Assembly (NCBI GenBank): GCA_021768485.1
Contig: JAIZVZ010000021.1
Span: forward strand, 1 to 50,180
Length of the DNA: 50,180 bases
Direction: 5' to 3'
Source: Oxalobacteraceae bacterium
Lineage (GTDB): Bacteria > Pseudomonadota > Gammaproteobacteria > Burkholderiales > Burkholderiaceae_D
Shown: positions 8,633 to 16,929 of the stretch, in pieces
Numbering within the stretch: position 1 is the stretch's first letter
Layout: every line of letters starts with the position of its first letter
The notes under the pieces: model-generated
The model's input: only the letters and a program-made list of their open reading frames with translations
Databases searched by the model: none
What the model was told of the DNA's origin: nothing
Position numbers and translations under genes: made by a program

Positions 8633-9370
8633 TCATTTTCCTTCTGCTGTGGCGACAATCGCCTTGATACGGATAAGTTTGCCGTCCACCAGGTGCAGGC
8701 CGCATTCCTTGGAGTCGGGGTTTTCCCACCACCAGCGGCCGGCCCGCACGTCCTCGCCGGGCTGTACGGCGCGCGTGCACGGCTCGCAGCCGATCGAGGG
8801 ATAACCGTGGTCGTGCAAGTCGTTGTACGGCACCTGGTGGGCGTGGATATAGTCCCAGACGTCCTGCTCGGACCAGTCGGCCAGGGGATTGAATTTGCTC
8901 ATGCTGCGCGCGGCGTCGTATTCCTCGACGTCGAGCGCGCTGCGCGTCATCGACTGCGACCGGCGCTGGCCGGTGACCCATGCTTTTTTTCCGGCCAGGG
9001 CGCGCGCCAGCGGCTCGACCTTGCGGATCTCGCAGCAGGCGTGGCGCAGTTCGACGCTGTCGTAAAAGGCGTTCAGGCCGTGTTCGGCGACGTATTGCTC
9101 GACCGCCGCTGCTTGCGGGCGGAAGATCGCTACTTGATAGCCGTAATGCTGGCGGATGCGCTCGAACATGGCGACCGTCTCGGCGTGCAGGCGGCCGGTA
9201 TCGAGCGAAAAAATGCCGATGTCGAGCTGGTTGCGCAGGATGAGATCGGTCAGGACCATGTCTTCGGCGGCCAGGCTGGAGGCCAGCACCGCCGGCGTGA
9301 AATCGGCGGCGATGCGGCGCAGCGTGGCCAGGGTTTCGGCTTCGAGCCGGGCGAGGGGCGTGACGGCCAT
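8633..9370 (-). CDS. cysH: Adenylyl-sulfate (APS) reductase
   Basis: A 245-residue thiol-dependent reductase that turns APS into sulfite and AMP. The Cys pairs at 112-113 (HACCEIRKVEPL) and 195/198 (CEPC) match the [4Fe-4S] ligands that mark APS rather than PAPS reductases. The catalytic Cys is at 223 in KECGLH. FSLDTGRLHAET near residue 54 is a further family motif. The APS assignment agrees with the absence of an APS kinase here. The start follows AAGGA. It sits 11 bases after DUF934 and 1 base before cysD. Confidence 0.95.
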   Translation of the reverse strand: MAVTPLARLEAETLATLRRIAADFTPAVLASSLAAEDMVLTDLILRNQLDIGIFSLDTGRLHAETVAMFERIRQHYGYQVAIFRPQAAAVEQYVAEHGLNAFYDSVELRHACCEIRKVEPLARALAGKKAWVTGQRRSQSMTRSALDVEEYDAARSMSKFNPLADWSEQDVWDYIHAHQVPYNDLHDHGYPSIGCEPCTRAVQPGEDVRAGRWWWENPDSKECGLHLVDGKLIRIKAIVATAEGK

Positions 9371-9381
9371 CGAGCTATCCT

Positions 9382-10029
9382 TTAAATGTCGGCGCCGACG
9401 TCAAACGCTTCCGGCGTGACGTGGCGCGCATGGCGGCGATACAGCGGTTGCGGCTGATCCCAGGAGGCTTGATAGGTTTCGGAAAAATCGCTCAGGCCTT
9501 TCAGGGCATCCTCGATGCTGCGGTCGGGGCGCGGTGCAAAGGCGTCGAAGCCGACCCGCTGCATGTAAAACAGCTGGTCGCGCAAGACGTCGCCGATGGC
9601 GCGCAACTGGCCGCGATAGCCGAGGCGGGCGCGCAGATTGTGTGCGATCGAATAGCCGCGGCCGTCCGAAAATTTCGGGAAATCGATGGCGATGACGGCA
9701 AAGCCATCGCTGTCGCCGCGCAGTTCTTCGGCGGCTTCATCAGGCGCCAGCCAGACGCCGAGCTGGCCCGCTTGCGCGCGCGCGGCCAGCGTATTGCGTT
9801 GTGCCTGCCAGACCTTGAGCGGGACGATGACCTTGCCCGCCGGGACGACAACTTGCCCGGGCGCCGCGGCCGGCGCGGCGCTTTCAAGGTTGGCGTCGCC
9901 GCCTTCCACCGCTTGCGGCTCGGTGCGCAGCACTTGCCAGTCGTCGGCGACGATGGCGCGGCCGACAATGATGGCGTTGCCCGGCGCGCGCGTGCCGCTG
10001 TCGGCCTTGCTATTGATTTGTTCAGACAT
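9382..10029 (-). CDS. DUF934 protein of the sulfite-reduction operon
   Basis: A 215-residue protein, recognised from context and from IIVGRAIVADDWQVL and FPKFSDGRGYSIAHNLR as the DUF934 family found beside cysI and cysH in many proteobacteria. Its biochemical role is not established. Suggestions of a role in sulfite reduction or electron delivery rest on gene neighbourhood. I see no Cys-rich motif or flavin or nucleotide site. Two starts are possible: an ATG at 10035 only three bases from AGGAG, and one at 10029 with nine-base spacing, which I prefer. Either way it overlaps the end of cysI, implying translational coupling. Confidence 0.88.
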   Translation of the reverse strand: MSEQINSKADSGTRAPGNAIIVGRAIVADDWQVLRTEPQAVEGGDANLESAAPAAAPGQVVVPAGKVIVPLKVWQAQRNTLAARAQAGQLGVWLAPDEAAEELRGDSDGFAVIAIDFPKFSDGRGYSIAHNLRARLGYRGQLRAIGDVLRDQLFYMQRVGFDAFAPRPDRSIEDALKGLSDFSETYQASWDQPQPLYRRHARHVTPEAFDVGADI

Positions 10030-11716
10030 ATTCATCTTCTCCTGTCAGTGCCGGCGCCACGATCGGGGTGGCGTACAGATATTCCTTGAACGGGGCTATG
10101 CCCAGTCTTTGCACGGTATCGATGAAGCGCTCGCCTTCGATCCGCTCGCGCAGATAGACCGTCAGCAGGCGTTCGATCACGTCCGGCATTTGCGGCGCCG
10201 AAAACGACGGCCCGATGATCTTGCCGATGGCCGCCTGCTTGCCCTGGGCGCCGCCGATCGAGACCTGGTACCACTCGGCGCCATCCTTGTCGACGCCGAG
10301 AATGCCGATGCTGCCGATATGATGGTGGCCGCAGGCATTGATGCAGCCCGAGATATTGAGTTCGATCTCGCCGATATCGTGCTGGAAGTCGAGGTCGTCG
10401 AAACGGCGGCCGATGGCGGCGGCGATCGGCAGCGACTTGGCGTTGGCCAGCGAGCAGAAATCGCCGCCGGGGCAGCAAATCATGTCGGTCAGCAGGCCGA
10501 CATTGGGTGTCGCCAGTCCTTGCGCCTTCGCCTCGTTCCACAGGCGCAGCAAATCATGTTGGCGCACATCGGCCAGCACCAGGTTTTGTTCATGCGTGAC
10601 GCGCAATTGGCCGAAGCTGTAACGCTCGGCCAGATCGGCCGCAAAGTCGAGCTGGGCGGCGGTGGCGTCGCCGGGCGGTACCCCGGCTTTTTTCAGCGAC
10701 AGCACGACTACCGCATAGCCCGGCATCTTGTGCGGCTTGACGTTGCGCTGCAGCCAGTTGCCAAAAGCGCGCTGTTCCTGCGCTGCTTTTTGCAGCGCGC
10801 CATCCTGCGGCACCAGTGCCTGATAGGCCGGCGCGGCAAAGAAGCCGGCGACGCGCTCGAGTTCTTCGCGCGTCAGCGTGCCGGGGCCATCCTTGATGTT
10901 TTGCCATTCGGCCTCGGTCTGGCGCGCATATTCCTCGGCGCCGATGGCCTTGACCAGGATCTTGATGCGCGCCTTGTATTTGTTGTCGCGCCGGCCGTGC
11001 AGATTGTAGACGCGCACCACCGCTTCGATATAGGTGATGATGTGCTGCCACGGCAAAAACTCGCGGATCACCGAACCGAGAATCGGCGTGCGTCCCATGC
11101 CGCCGCCGACCATCACGCGAAAACCGACTTCGCCGGCTTCGTTGCGCACCACGGTCAGGCCGATGTCGTGCACGGCGGTGGCGGCGCGGTCGTCGAGGGC
11201 GCCGTTGATGGCGATCTTGAATTTGCGCGGCAGGTAGGCAAATTCCGGGTGGAAGGTGCTCCACTGGCGCAGGATTTCGGCAAACGGGCGCGGATCGACG
11301 ATTTCATCGGCGGCTACGCCAGCATATTCGTCGGCGGTGATATTGCGGATGCAATTGCCCGAGGTCTGGTTGGCATGCATTTCCACGGTGGCCAGGTCGG
11401 CCAGGATGTCGGGCGTGTCTTCGAGCTTGATCCAGTTGAACTGGATGTTTTGCCGGGTCGTGAAATGGCCGTAGCCGCGGTCGTACTTGCGCGCGATATG
11501 GGCCAGCATGTGCATTTGTTTCGATGACAGCAAGCCATACGGGACTGCGATGCGCAGCATGTAGGCATGGCGCTGCATATACAGGCCGTTTTGCAGGCGC
11601 AAAGGCAAGAATTCGTTTTCCAGCAGTTCGCCTGACAATCTGCGCTGCACCTGGCTGCGGAATTGGGCGATCCGTTCCTGGACGATTAAATTGTCGAACT
11701 GATCGTAGCGATACAT
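10022..11716 (-). CDS. cysI: Assimilatory nitrite/sulfite reductase, siroheme subunit
   Basis: A 564-residue siroheme-[4Fe-4S] enzyme that reduces sulfite to sulfide with six electrons. The cluster and siroheme ligands are visible as C415-X5-C421 in CCPGGDFC and C458-X3-C462 in SGCINACGHHH. The family's two-fold internal repeat is apparent (HFTTRQNIQFNW near residue 100 and LRVTHEQNLVLADV near residue 360). GCGGAGG precedes the ATG. No flavoprotein gene (cysJ) accompanies it, so the electron donor is probably a ferredoxin or another protein encoded elsewhere. Sulfite rather than nitrite is inferred from the operon. Confidence 0.95.
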   Translation of the reverse strand: MYRYDQFDNLIVQERIAQFRSQVQRRLSGELLENEFLPLRLQNGLYMQRHAYMLRIAVPYGLLSSKQMHMLAHIARKYDRGYGHFTTRQNIQFNWIKLEDTPDILADLATVEMHANQTSGNCIRNITADEYAGVAADEIVDPRPFAEILRQWSTFHPEFAYLPRKFKIAINGALDDRAATAVHDIGLTVVRNEAGEVGFRVMVGGGMGRTPILGSVIREFLPWQHIITYIEAVVRVYNLHGRRDNKYKARIKILVKAIGAEEYARQTEAEWQNIKDGPGTLTREELERVAGFFAAPAYQALVPQDGALQKAAQEQRAFGNWLQRNVKPHKMPGYAVVVLSLKKAGVPPGDATAAQLDFAADLAERYSFGQLRVTHEQNLVLADVRQHDLLRLWNEAKAQGLATPNVGLLTDMICCPGGDFCSLANAKSLPIAAAIGRRFDDLDFQHDIGEIELNISGCINACGHHHIGSIGILGVDKDGAEWYQVSIGGAQGKQAAIGKIIGPSFSAPQMPDVIERLLTVYLRERIEGERFIDTVQRLGIAPFKEYLYATPIVAPALTGEDEYV

Positions 11717-11763
11717 GGATGTTTCCTCCGCATATTATTTTTCGTGTTTTAGTAATTAAATTC

Positions 11764-12537
11764 TTAATAAACGAGCTTGAAGGCAACGCCGCTCAAGGTC
11801 GTTGCCAGCAAGGCGCGCAATATCTTTTCAGGCATTGCCCGTGCCAGCCAGGAACCGATCGTGATGCCGGGCAGCGAACCGAGCAGCAGGGTAGCCAGCA
11901 AGACCCAGTTGATCGAACCGAGCCACCAGTGGCCAATCGCCGCAATTGCCGTCAGCGGCACGGCGTAAGCGATGTCGGTGCCGGCGATTTCGGCCGAGCT
12001 CAGGCGCGGATACAGTAATAGCAGCAGCGTGGCACCGATGGCGCCGGCGCCGATCGAGGAAATCGTCACCAGCGTGCCAAGCAGGGCACCGGCGGCGATG
12101 GTCGCTGCGCGTAATTGCCTTCCTTGCAACTGTTTTTCCGGATGGGCATGTATCCATGCCAGCAGTTTCCCCTTTAATAACAAGGCCAGCACAGTCAACA
12201 TGACCGAGCTGGCGATCGAATAGCGTATGATTTGCCCCAGTTCCGGGTTGATGGTACCAAAATGCTTGAGTGCCAGTGTGGCAATTATTGCGGCCGGCAA
12301 GGCACCCGCGCATAAAAGTCGCACAATATGCCAGTCGACCGTGCCGCGCAGACGATGGGTAAAGGTGCCGGTCGCCTTGGTAAACGAGGCAAAGGCGAGA
12401 TCGGTGCCGACGGCGACCGTCGGCGAGACGCCAAACAGCAAGGTGAGCAGCGGCGTCATCAGCGAACCGCCGCCGACGCCAGTCATGCCTACCAGTAAGC
12501 CGACGGCAAAACCGCTGAATATATAAGAAAGTGTCAT
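11764..12537 (-). CDS. TauE/SafE (TSUP) family permease
   Basis: A 257-residue, very hydrophobic protein with about seven or eight membrane helices. It carries the family glycine-rich start (GFAVGLLVGMTGVGGGSLMTP, residues 9-29, with the motif repeated in degenerate form in the second half). TSUP proteins export sulfite, sulfoacetate or other organosulfur anions, or import sulfate in some organisms. It is first in the minus-strand cys operon, 47 bases before cysI, and divergent from cysB. Handling of sulfite or sulfate is therefore likely; the direction of transport is not visible. The ATG at 12537 is reasonable, with GGGGCC upstream. Confidence 0.9.
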   Translation of the reverse strand: MTLSYIFSGFAVGLLVGMTGVGGGSLMTPLLTLLFGVSPTVAVGTDLAFASFTKATGTFTHRLRGTVDWHIVRLLCAGALPAAIIATLALKHFGTINPELGQIIRYSIASSVMLTVLALLLKGKLLAWIHAHPEKQLQGRQLRAATIAAGALLGTLVTISSIGAGAIGATLLLLLYPRLSSAEIAGTDIAYAVPLTAIAAIGHWWLGSINWVLLATLLLGSLPGITIGSWLARAMPEKILRALLATTLSGVAFKLVY

Positions 12538-12553
12538 AAGGCCCCGTCAGTTG

Positions 12554-12605
12554 TGGAGAAATTATAATAAACTGATGCTTTATTCCAAACGACTGAGTCT
12601 TTATT
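12554..12605. promoter_or_regulatory. Divergent cys operon / cysB control region
   Basis: The 134 bases between the permease and cysB are A/T-rich. On the minus strand TATAAT (12566-12561) is a good -10 for the cys operon. Upstream of it CTTTATT occurs twice, at 12578-12584 and 12599-12605, 21 bp or two helical turns apart. This is the kind of phased half-site expected for a LysR-type regulator such as CysB. No experimental consensus was compared, so CysB binding here is inference. Confidence 0.45.
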
Positions 12606-12671
12606 TGCATATATGAGATTTCAGTATATAGATAGACCATTTTTCTCTTACGAGCCTGACGTTTCCCATCC

Positions 12672-13613
12672 ATGAATCTGCACCAATTGCGTTTTGTCCG
12701 CGAAGCGGTCCGCCAGAATTTCAATCTGACCGAGGCCGCCAAAGCCTTGTTTACTTCCCAGCCGGGGGTGTCGAAAGCGATTATCGAGCTTGAGGAAGAG
12801 CTCGGCATCGATATTTTCACGCGCCACGGCAAGCGCATCCGCGGCCTGACCGAGCCCGGCCGGGCCGTCTTGAAGTCGGTTGAGCTGGTGATGCAGGAAA
12901 TCGATAGCCTCAAGCGCATCGGCAAGGAATTTGCGGCCCAGGACAGCGGCAGCTTTACCATCGCCACCACGCACACGCAGGCCCGCTATGCCTTGCCGGC
13001 CGTGGTGCACGCTTTCATGCAGAAGTTTCCAAAAGTGCGATTGTCTTTGCTCCAAGGCAATCCCAGGCAGATTGCTGAAATGGTCCAGCGCGACCAGGCC
13101 GATCTGGCCATCGCCACCGAATCGATTGCCGCCATTGATGGCCTGGTGACGTTGCCGTGCTATCAGTGGGAGCATGTGGTCGTGGTGCCGCCCGACCATG
13201 TGCTGCTGCGCTCGAAATCGCTGACGCTCGAAGAAATTGCCGCGTTTCCGCTCATTACTTACGATAATGCCTTTGCCGGGCGCAGCAAGATCGACCACGC
13301 GTTTGCGCTGCGCGGTTTGCAGCCCGATATTTTGCTGGAAGCGATCGATGCCGATGTCATCAAGACCTATGTCGAGTTGGGCATGGGCGTGGGCATCATT
13401 GCCGGCATGGCTTACGATGCCGAGCGCGACAAGGGGCTGCGCGCCATTTCAGTCGCCCATCTGTTCGGCACCAATGTCTCGCGCGTTGCCATCAAGCAGG
13501 GCGCTTATTTGCGCAGCTATATCTATACCTTTATCGAGCTGCTGGCACCGACCCTGAACCGGCGCCTGATCGAACAAATCCTGAATGGCGAAAAAGACAA
13601 TTACGAGTTATAG
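12672..13613 (+). CDS. cysB: LysR-family regulator CysB
   Basis: A 313-residue LysR-type regulator. The winged helix-turn-helix is at about residues 1-60 (NLTEAAKALFTSQPGVSKAI) and the co-inducer domain from about 90, including IATTHTQARYALP. These are the sequences typical of CysB/Cbl rather than of generic LysR proteins. CysB activates sulfate-assimilation genes, with acetylserine as inducer and sulfide or thiosulfate as anti-inducers in enterics. Its position divergent from the cys operon supports that target. The ribosome site is poor (TTTCCCATCC before ATG). Confidence 0.94.
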   Translation: MNLHQLRFVREAVRQNFNLTEAAKALFTSQPGVSKAIIELEEELGIDIFTRHGKRIRGLTEPGRAVLKSVELVMQEIDSLKRIGKEFAAQDSGSFTIATTHTQARYALPAVVHAFMQKFPKVRLSLLQGNPRQIAEMVQRDQADLAIATESIAAIDGLVTLPCYQWEHVVVVPPDHVLLRSKSLTLEEIAAFPLITYDNAFAGRSKIDHAFALRGLQPDILLEAIDADVIKTYVELGMGVGIIAGMAYDAERDKGLRAISVAHLFGTNVSRVAIKQGAYLRSYIYTFIELLAPTLNRRLIEQILNGEKDNYEL

Positions 13614-13630
13614 GCCTGCCGAAGGCGGCC

Positions 13631-13735
13631 AATTGAATGTATTGATTCATATTGAATCGTATTCAAATGTATTGATTCGTATTGAATTGTGCTGATTCGT
13701 ATTGAATTGTATTGTATTGAATTGTATTGAATTAT
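13631..13735. repeat. 10-bp A/T-rich tandem array (ATTGAWTYGT)
   Basis: About ten degenerate 10-bp units follow each other: AATTGAATGT, ATTGATTCAT, ATTGAATCGT, ATTCAAATGT, ATTGATTCGT, ATTGAATTGT, GCTGATTCGT, ATTGAATTGT, a half unit ATTGT, then two more. The array fills the gap between cysB and the methyltransferase gene and ends about 40 bases before the latter's ATG. A period close to one helical turn, with A/T tracts in phase, suggests curved or easily melted DNA and a site prone to slippage. Confidence 0.9.
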
Positions 13736-13775
13736 CACCAATGCTGATTGCAGCAGACTGAAAAAGAAATCCCCG

Positions 13776-14441
13776 ATGAGCGACACCGAGAATCCGAGCC
13801 AATTTTACCAACAACTGTATGCCCAGGCGCCTTTGCAAGCCGAGGATGACTACGCCCACCCCGAGCGCCAGCACGATGTGATGCAATTGCGGGCGCGCGT
13901 GAGCGCGCTTTGCGAGGCGCGCGATGTGCTTGAAATCGGCTGCGGCAGCGGCTACTGGACGGCGGTGCTGGCCGCCTCGGCCCGTTCGGTGCTGGCGACC
14001 GATGTCGCCGCGAGCGGCCTGGCGCTGGCGCAGGCAAGATCACTGCCGAACGTGAGCTATGCGCTGGCCGACGCCGGCAATCTGGCGCCCGGCTTGCTGC
14101 AGATGCCGTATCCGGTGATTTTTGCCGGCATGCTGTGGCCGCATGTGCGGCGCCAGGACCAGGATCAGTTGCTGGCGCACTTGCGCCTGCGTGCCGGCAA
14201 GGATGGGCTGCTGGTCTTGATCGGCGAAACCTATGTCGAAGGCGTCAGCCGCAGCATCGCGCGGACCGACGGCGAAAAAAACACTTATCAGATTCGCAGT
14301 TTGCCCGATGGTAGCCGGCATGAAATCGTCTGCAATTTCCCCTCCGATAGCGCCTTGCGCAAGAAACTCGGACCGGCGGTGCGCGATATCCGCATCGAAC
14401 GGCTCGAGCATTTCTGGATGCTGACTTGCCGCTTGAAATAA
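13776..14441 (+). CDS. Class I SAM-dependent methyltransferase
   Basis: A 221-residue protein with the Rossmann-fold motif I VLEIGCGSGYWTAVLAA at about residues 49-65 and the acidic post-I strand VLATDVA. The substrate cannot be named. The C-terminal region from about residue 150 (SRSIARTDGEKNTYQIR, PSDSALRKKLG) suits small-molecule methylases, but this is weak evidence. It stands alone after the A/T repeat array, with A-rich sequence and no strong ribosome site before the ATG (AAAAAGAAATCCCCG). Confidence 0.85.
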   Translation: MSDTENPSQFYQQLYAQAPLQAEDDYAHPERQHDVMQLRARVSALCEARDVLEIGCGSGYWTAVLAASARSVLATDVAASGLALAQARSLPNVSYALADAGNLAPGLLQMPYPVIFAGMLWPHVRRQDQDQLLAHLRLRAGKDGLLVLIGETYVEGVSRSIARTDGEKNTYQIRSLPDGSRHEIVCNFPSDSALRKKLGPAVRDIRIERLEHFWMLTCRLK

Positions 14442-14508
14442 GCAGGGCGGCGCATGTCCAGTGGCATGCAATTTTGATGCGACACAGGAAATTGTTTTTT
14501 TAATATTA

Positions 14509-14892
14509 TTATTTGGAAGAGTCGCGTGCCTGCTTGCCCTTCCGGACCCGGCGGGCAGCGGGGCGCCGCATGCGCGCCAATACTTGCGTCGAGAGCCAGT
14601 AGAAATCGCGCACCAGCGGATCGTCGGGCATTGTTTGCAAATCGAGTTTGGGCCCCGCCGGCAGCGCGCTGTCTTCCTGGGCGAAGCCGCCGCCGGCAAT
14701 CCAGCTGGCATGCCGCGCCGCCAGCTCTGCCCAGTAGCGGCTGCGCTGACTGAACGGCGTACTCAAGTCGTGTGGCCGAGCCAAGTCGTTTATATCGGTT
14801 TCCTGTTTATATTGTGTATTGTCAGGAATATCATTTTTTCGCTGCGATGCTGTCGCGTCGAAGATGGTGTGGTTGCAAGGCAAAATACGCAA
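14509..14892 (-). CDS. Hypothetical protein under a putative FNR-type promoter
   Basis: A 127-residue frame with a TTG start at 14892; no ATG occurs in the first 85 codons. The second half looks protein-like (FSQRSRYWAELAARHASWI, then DDPLVRDFYWLSTQVLARM) and the tail is strongly basic. I recognise no domain and see no signal peptide or membrane helix. Upstream on its own strand is a perfect FNR/ANR box with a -10 TAGAAT at class II spacing, giving a leader of about 75 bases. This argues for a real, oxygen-responsive gene. The true start could be a non-ATG codon further inside. Confidence 0.5.
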   Translation of the reverse strand: MRILPCNHTIFDATASQRKNDIPDNTQYKQETDINDLARPHDLSTPFSQRSRYWAELAARHASWIAGGGFAQEDSALPAGPKLDLQTMPDDPLVRDFYWLSTQVLARMRRPAARRVRKGKQARDSSK

Positions 14893-14974
14893 TTGGGGAC
14901 CTCGTCATTTTTGCGCCTTTTGAAAAGTTATCAAAATAGGTATATTTAGAAATATTCCATAAGGCAATGCGCAC

Positions 14975-15015
14975 ATTCTACGGATTGCCCTCTTAATGCT
15001 TTTGATCTGCATCAA
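14975..15015 (-). promoter_or_regulatory. FNR/ANR-type box with -10 element, minus strand
   Basis: TTGAT-CTGC-ATCAA at 15002-15015 is a perfect match to the FNR/ANR consensus TTGAT-N4-ATCAA and extends to TTTGAT...ATCAAA. On the minus strand TAGAAT (14980-14975) lies 21 bases downstream, which puts the box centre about 40.5 bases before the inferred start at 14968, the class II activator position. On the plus strand TATAAA at 15032-15037 gives about -35.5 toward rsuA, a poorer fit. The target is therefore more likely the 14509-14892 gene. Confidence 0.65.
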
Positions 15016-15144
15016 ATGATGTGACCGCAGATATAAAAATGCCGTTTCCCTGAAATCAAGGGACCGGCCTGTGCATAAGTTGTGACGAGGGCGGCCACGG
15101 CTCTGGTATCCTGCCCACCTGTTCCTAATTCTTTGTTTTTGACC

Positions 15145-15861
15145 ATGAGTAAACTTTCACTTGACCGTATTTTGCAATCGCAAGGCTTCGGCACACGCAA
15201 ATATTGCCGTAGTCTCATTGACGATGGCGAAGTGGCCGTCAATGGCGAGGTGATCGACGATTACCGCGCCACGCTCGATACCGAGGGCCTGACGCTGACG
15301 GTTTTCGAGGAAGACTGGCTTTACCGCGAGCATGTCTATATCGCGCTGAACAAGCCCGCCAATATCGAATGCTCGCGCAAACCCAGTCATCACCCTGGCG
15401 TGCTGAGCCTGTTGCCCGAGCAATTCAGCTGGCGCGACGTGCAACCGGTCGGCCGCCTCGATCACGATACCACCGGCCTGCTGCTGATGTCCGACGACGG
15501 CCCTTTCATTCATGCGCAATCGTCGCCGAAGCGCCATATCCCGAAGATTTACGAGGCGAGCACCGAGGAAGCGGTCAGCCCGGCCTTGATTGCGCAGTTA
15601 TTGGGCGGTGTGCAATTGCATGATGAACCGGCGCCGCTGGCGGCGGTCAGCTGTATCGAACGCGGCGAGCATTTGCTGGAAATTGTTCTTGAGCAAGGTA
15701 AATATCATCAAGTCAAACGCATGCTGGCCGCCGCCGGCAATCATTGCAGCGCACTGCACCGGGCCGCGATCGGCAGGCTGACACTGGCCGCGCTTGACCT
15801 GGCGCCCGGACAATGGTGTTATCTCGACCAGGCGCAACGCGATCTGTTGGTGCCGGCCTGA
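15145..15861 (+). CDS. rsuA: 16S rRNA pseudouridine synthase RsuA
   Basis: A 238-residue enzyme of the RsuA/RluB/E/F family. It has an N-terminal S4 RNA-binding domain (LDRILQSQGFGTRKYCRSLI, residues about 4-23) and the catalytic GRLDHDTTGLLL motif with Asp at about 106. A KYHQVKRMLAAAGN segment near residue 190 is the usual C-terminal signature. Family members convert a single uridine to pseudouridine, position 516 of 16S rRNA in RsuA. I took the ATG at 15145; longer frames upstream lack family sequence. RsuA rather than RluE/F is judged from overall resemblance. Confidence 0.86.
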   Translation: MSKLSLDRILQSQGFGTRKYCRSLIDDGEVAVNGEVIDDYRATLDTEGLTLTVFEEDWLYREHVYIALNKPANIECSRKPSHHPGVLSLLPEQFSWRDVQPVGRLDHDTTGLLLMSDDGPFIHAQSSPKRHIPKIYEASTEEAVSPALIAQLLGGVQLHDEPAPLAAVSCIERGEHLLEIVLEQGKYHQVKRMLAAAGNHCSALHRAAIGRLTLAALDLAPGQWCYLDQAQRDLLVPA

Positions 15862-15891
15862 ATTCTTCATCCATTTATTTGAAAAACCATA

Positions 15892-16884
15892 ATGAAACTG
15901 GCAACCCTGAAAGACGGCACGCGCGATGGTCAACTGGCTGTCGTTTCCCGCGACTTGAAAACGGCGCAGCTGGCTGACGGCATCGCGCCGACCCTGCAGG
16001 CGGCGCTTGACGACTGGTCCTTTATCGCGCCGCAACTCGATCAGCTGTCTGAACAGCTCAATAATGGCCGTGCCGCGCGCGTCTTCGATTTCAATCCCAA
16101 ACATTGCATGGCGCCGCTGCCGCGCGCTTATCAATGGGTCGACGGCTCGGCCTATGTCAATCATGTCGAACTCGTGCGGCGCGCGCGCAATGCCGAGATG
16201 CCGGCCTCGTTCTGGCACGAGCCGCTGATGTATCAGGGCGGCAGCGATGGCTTTCTCGGCGCGCACGACGATATCGAACTGGCCGATGCCGGCTGGGGCA
16301 TCGATTTCGAAGGCGAGCTGGCAATCATTACCGACGACGTGCCGATGGGCTGCAGCGCGGCCGAAGCCGGCGCCCATGTGCGGCTGCTGATGCTGGCCAA
16401 CGATGTCTCGCTGCGCAATCTGATTCCCGATGAGCTGGCCAAGGGCTTCGGCTTTTTGCAATCGAAGGCGGCCTCGGCCTTTTCGCCGGTCGCCGTCACG
16501 CCCGACGAACTGGGCCTGGCCTGGCGCGACAGCCGCGTGCATGGTGCTTTGCTGGCGACCTGGAACGGCAAGCTGGTCGGCCAGGCCGATGCCGGGGTCG
16601 ACATGGTCTTTAATTTCGCGCAATTGATTGCCCATCTGGTCAAGACCCGCAACGCCGCTGCCGGTACCATCATCGGTTCCGGCACGGTGTCGAACAAGGA
16701 TGCGTCCAAGGGCTATTCCTGTATCGCTGAAAAGCGCTGTCTGGAAATGATCGCCGATGGCGCGGCAAGCACGCCTTTCATGCAGTTTGGCGACACCATC
16801 AAGCTCGACATGCAGGACGCCAAAGGCAAATCGATTTTCGGCGCGATCGAACAGACAGTGAGCCAGTATCGCGGCCTAAAATAA
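15892..16884 (+). CDS. Fumarylacetoacetate hydrolase family protein
   Basis: A 330-residue FAH-family enzyme of the two-part type. The N-terminal domain starts MKLATLKDGTRDGQL, and the catalytic region holds the metal ligands in WGIDFEGELAII (about residues 140-151) and the VSLRNLIPDELAKGFGFLQSK segment. Family members cleave C-C bonds in acylpyruvates such as fumarylacetoacetate or fumarylpyruvate, or act as oxaloacetate decarboxylases. The substrate here is unknown. No aromatic-degradation genes lie nearby, although the next gene is also a divalent-metal enzyme fold (VOC). The gene follows rsuA by 30 bases. Confidence 0.9.
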   Translation: MKLATLKDGTRDGQLAVVSRDLKTAQLADGIAPTLQAALDDWSFIAPQLDQLSEQLNNGRAARVFDFNPKHCMAPLPRAYQWVDGSAYVNHVELVRRARNAEMPASFWHEPLMYQGGSDGFLGAHDDIELADAGWGIDFEGELAIITDDVPMGCSAAEAGAHVRLLMLANDVSLRNLIPDELAKGFGFLQSKAASAFSPVAVTPDELGLAWRDSRVHGALLATWNGKLVGQADAGVDMVFNFAQLIAHLVKTRNAAAGTIIGSGTVSNKDASKGYSCIAEKRCLEMIADGAASTPFMQFGDTIKLDMQDAKGKSIFGAIEQTVSQYRGLK

Positions 16885-16929
16885 GGCAAAAATAGCCAGG
16901 CAATCACGATAAGCAAAGGAGAAGCCGTC

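Noticed and set aside
13631-13735. CRISPR-like periodic repeat
   Set aside because: The units are 10 bp with no unique spacers and no cas genes nearby; it is a simple tandem repeat.
14830-14910. 25-codon frame starting ATGACGAGG overlapping the hypothetical gene at 14509-14892
   Set aside because: It ends quickly and overlaps the longer frame; nothing supports an upstream regulatory peptide.
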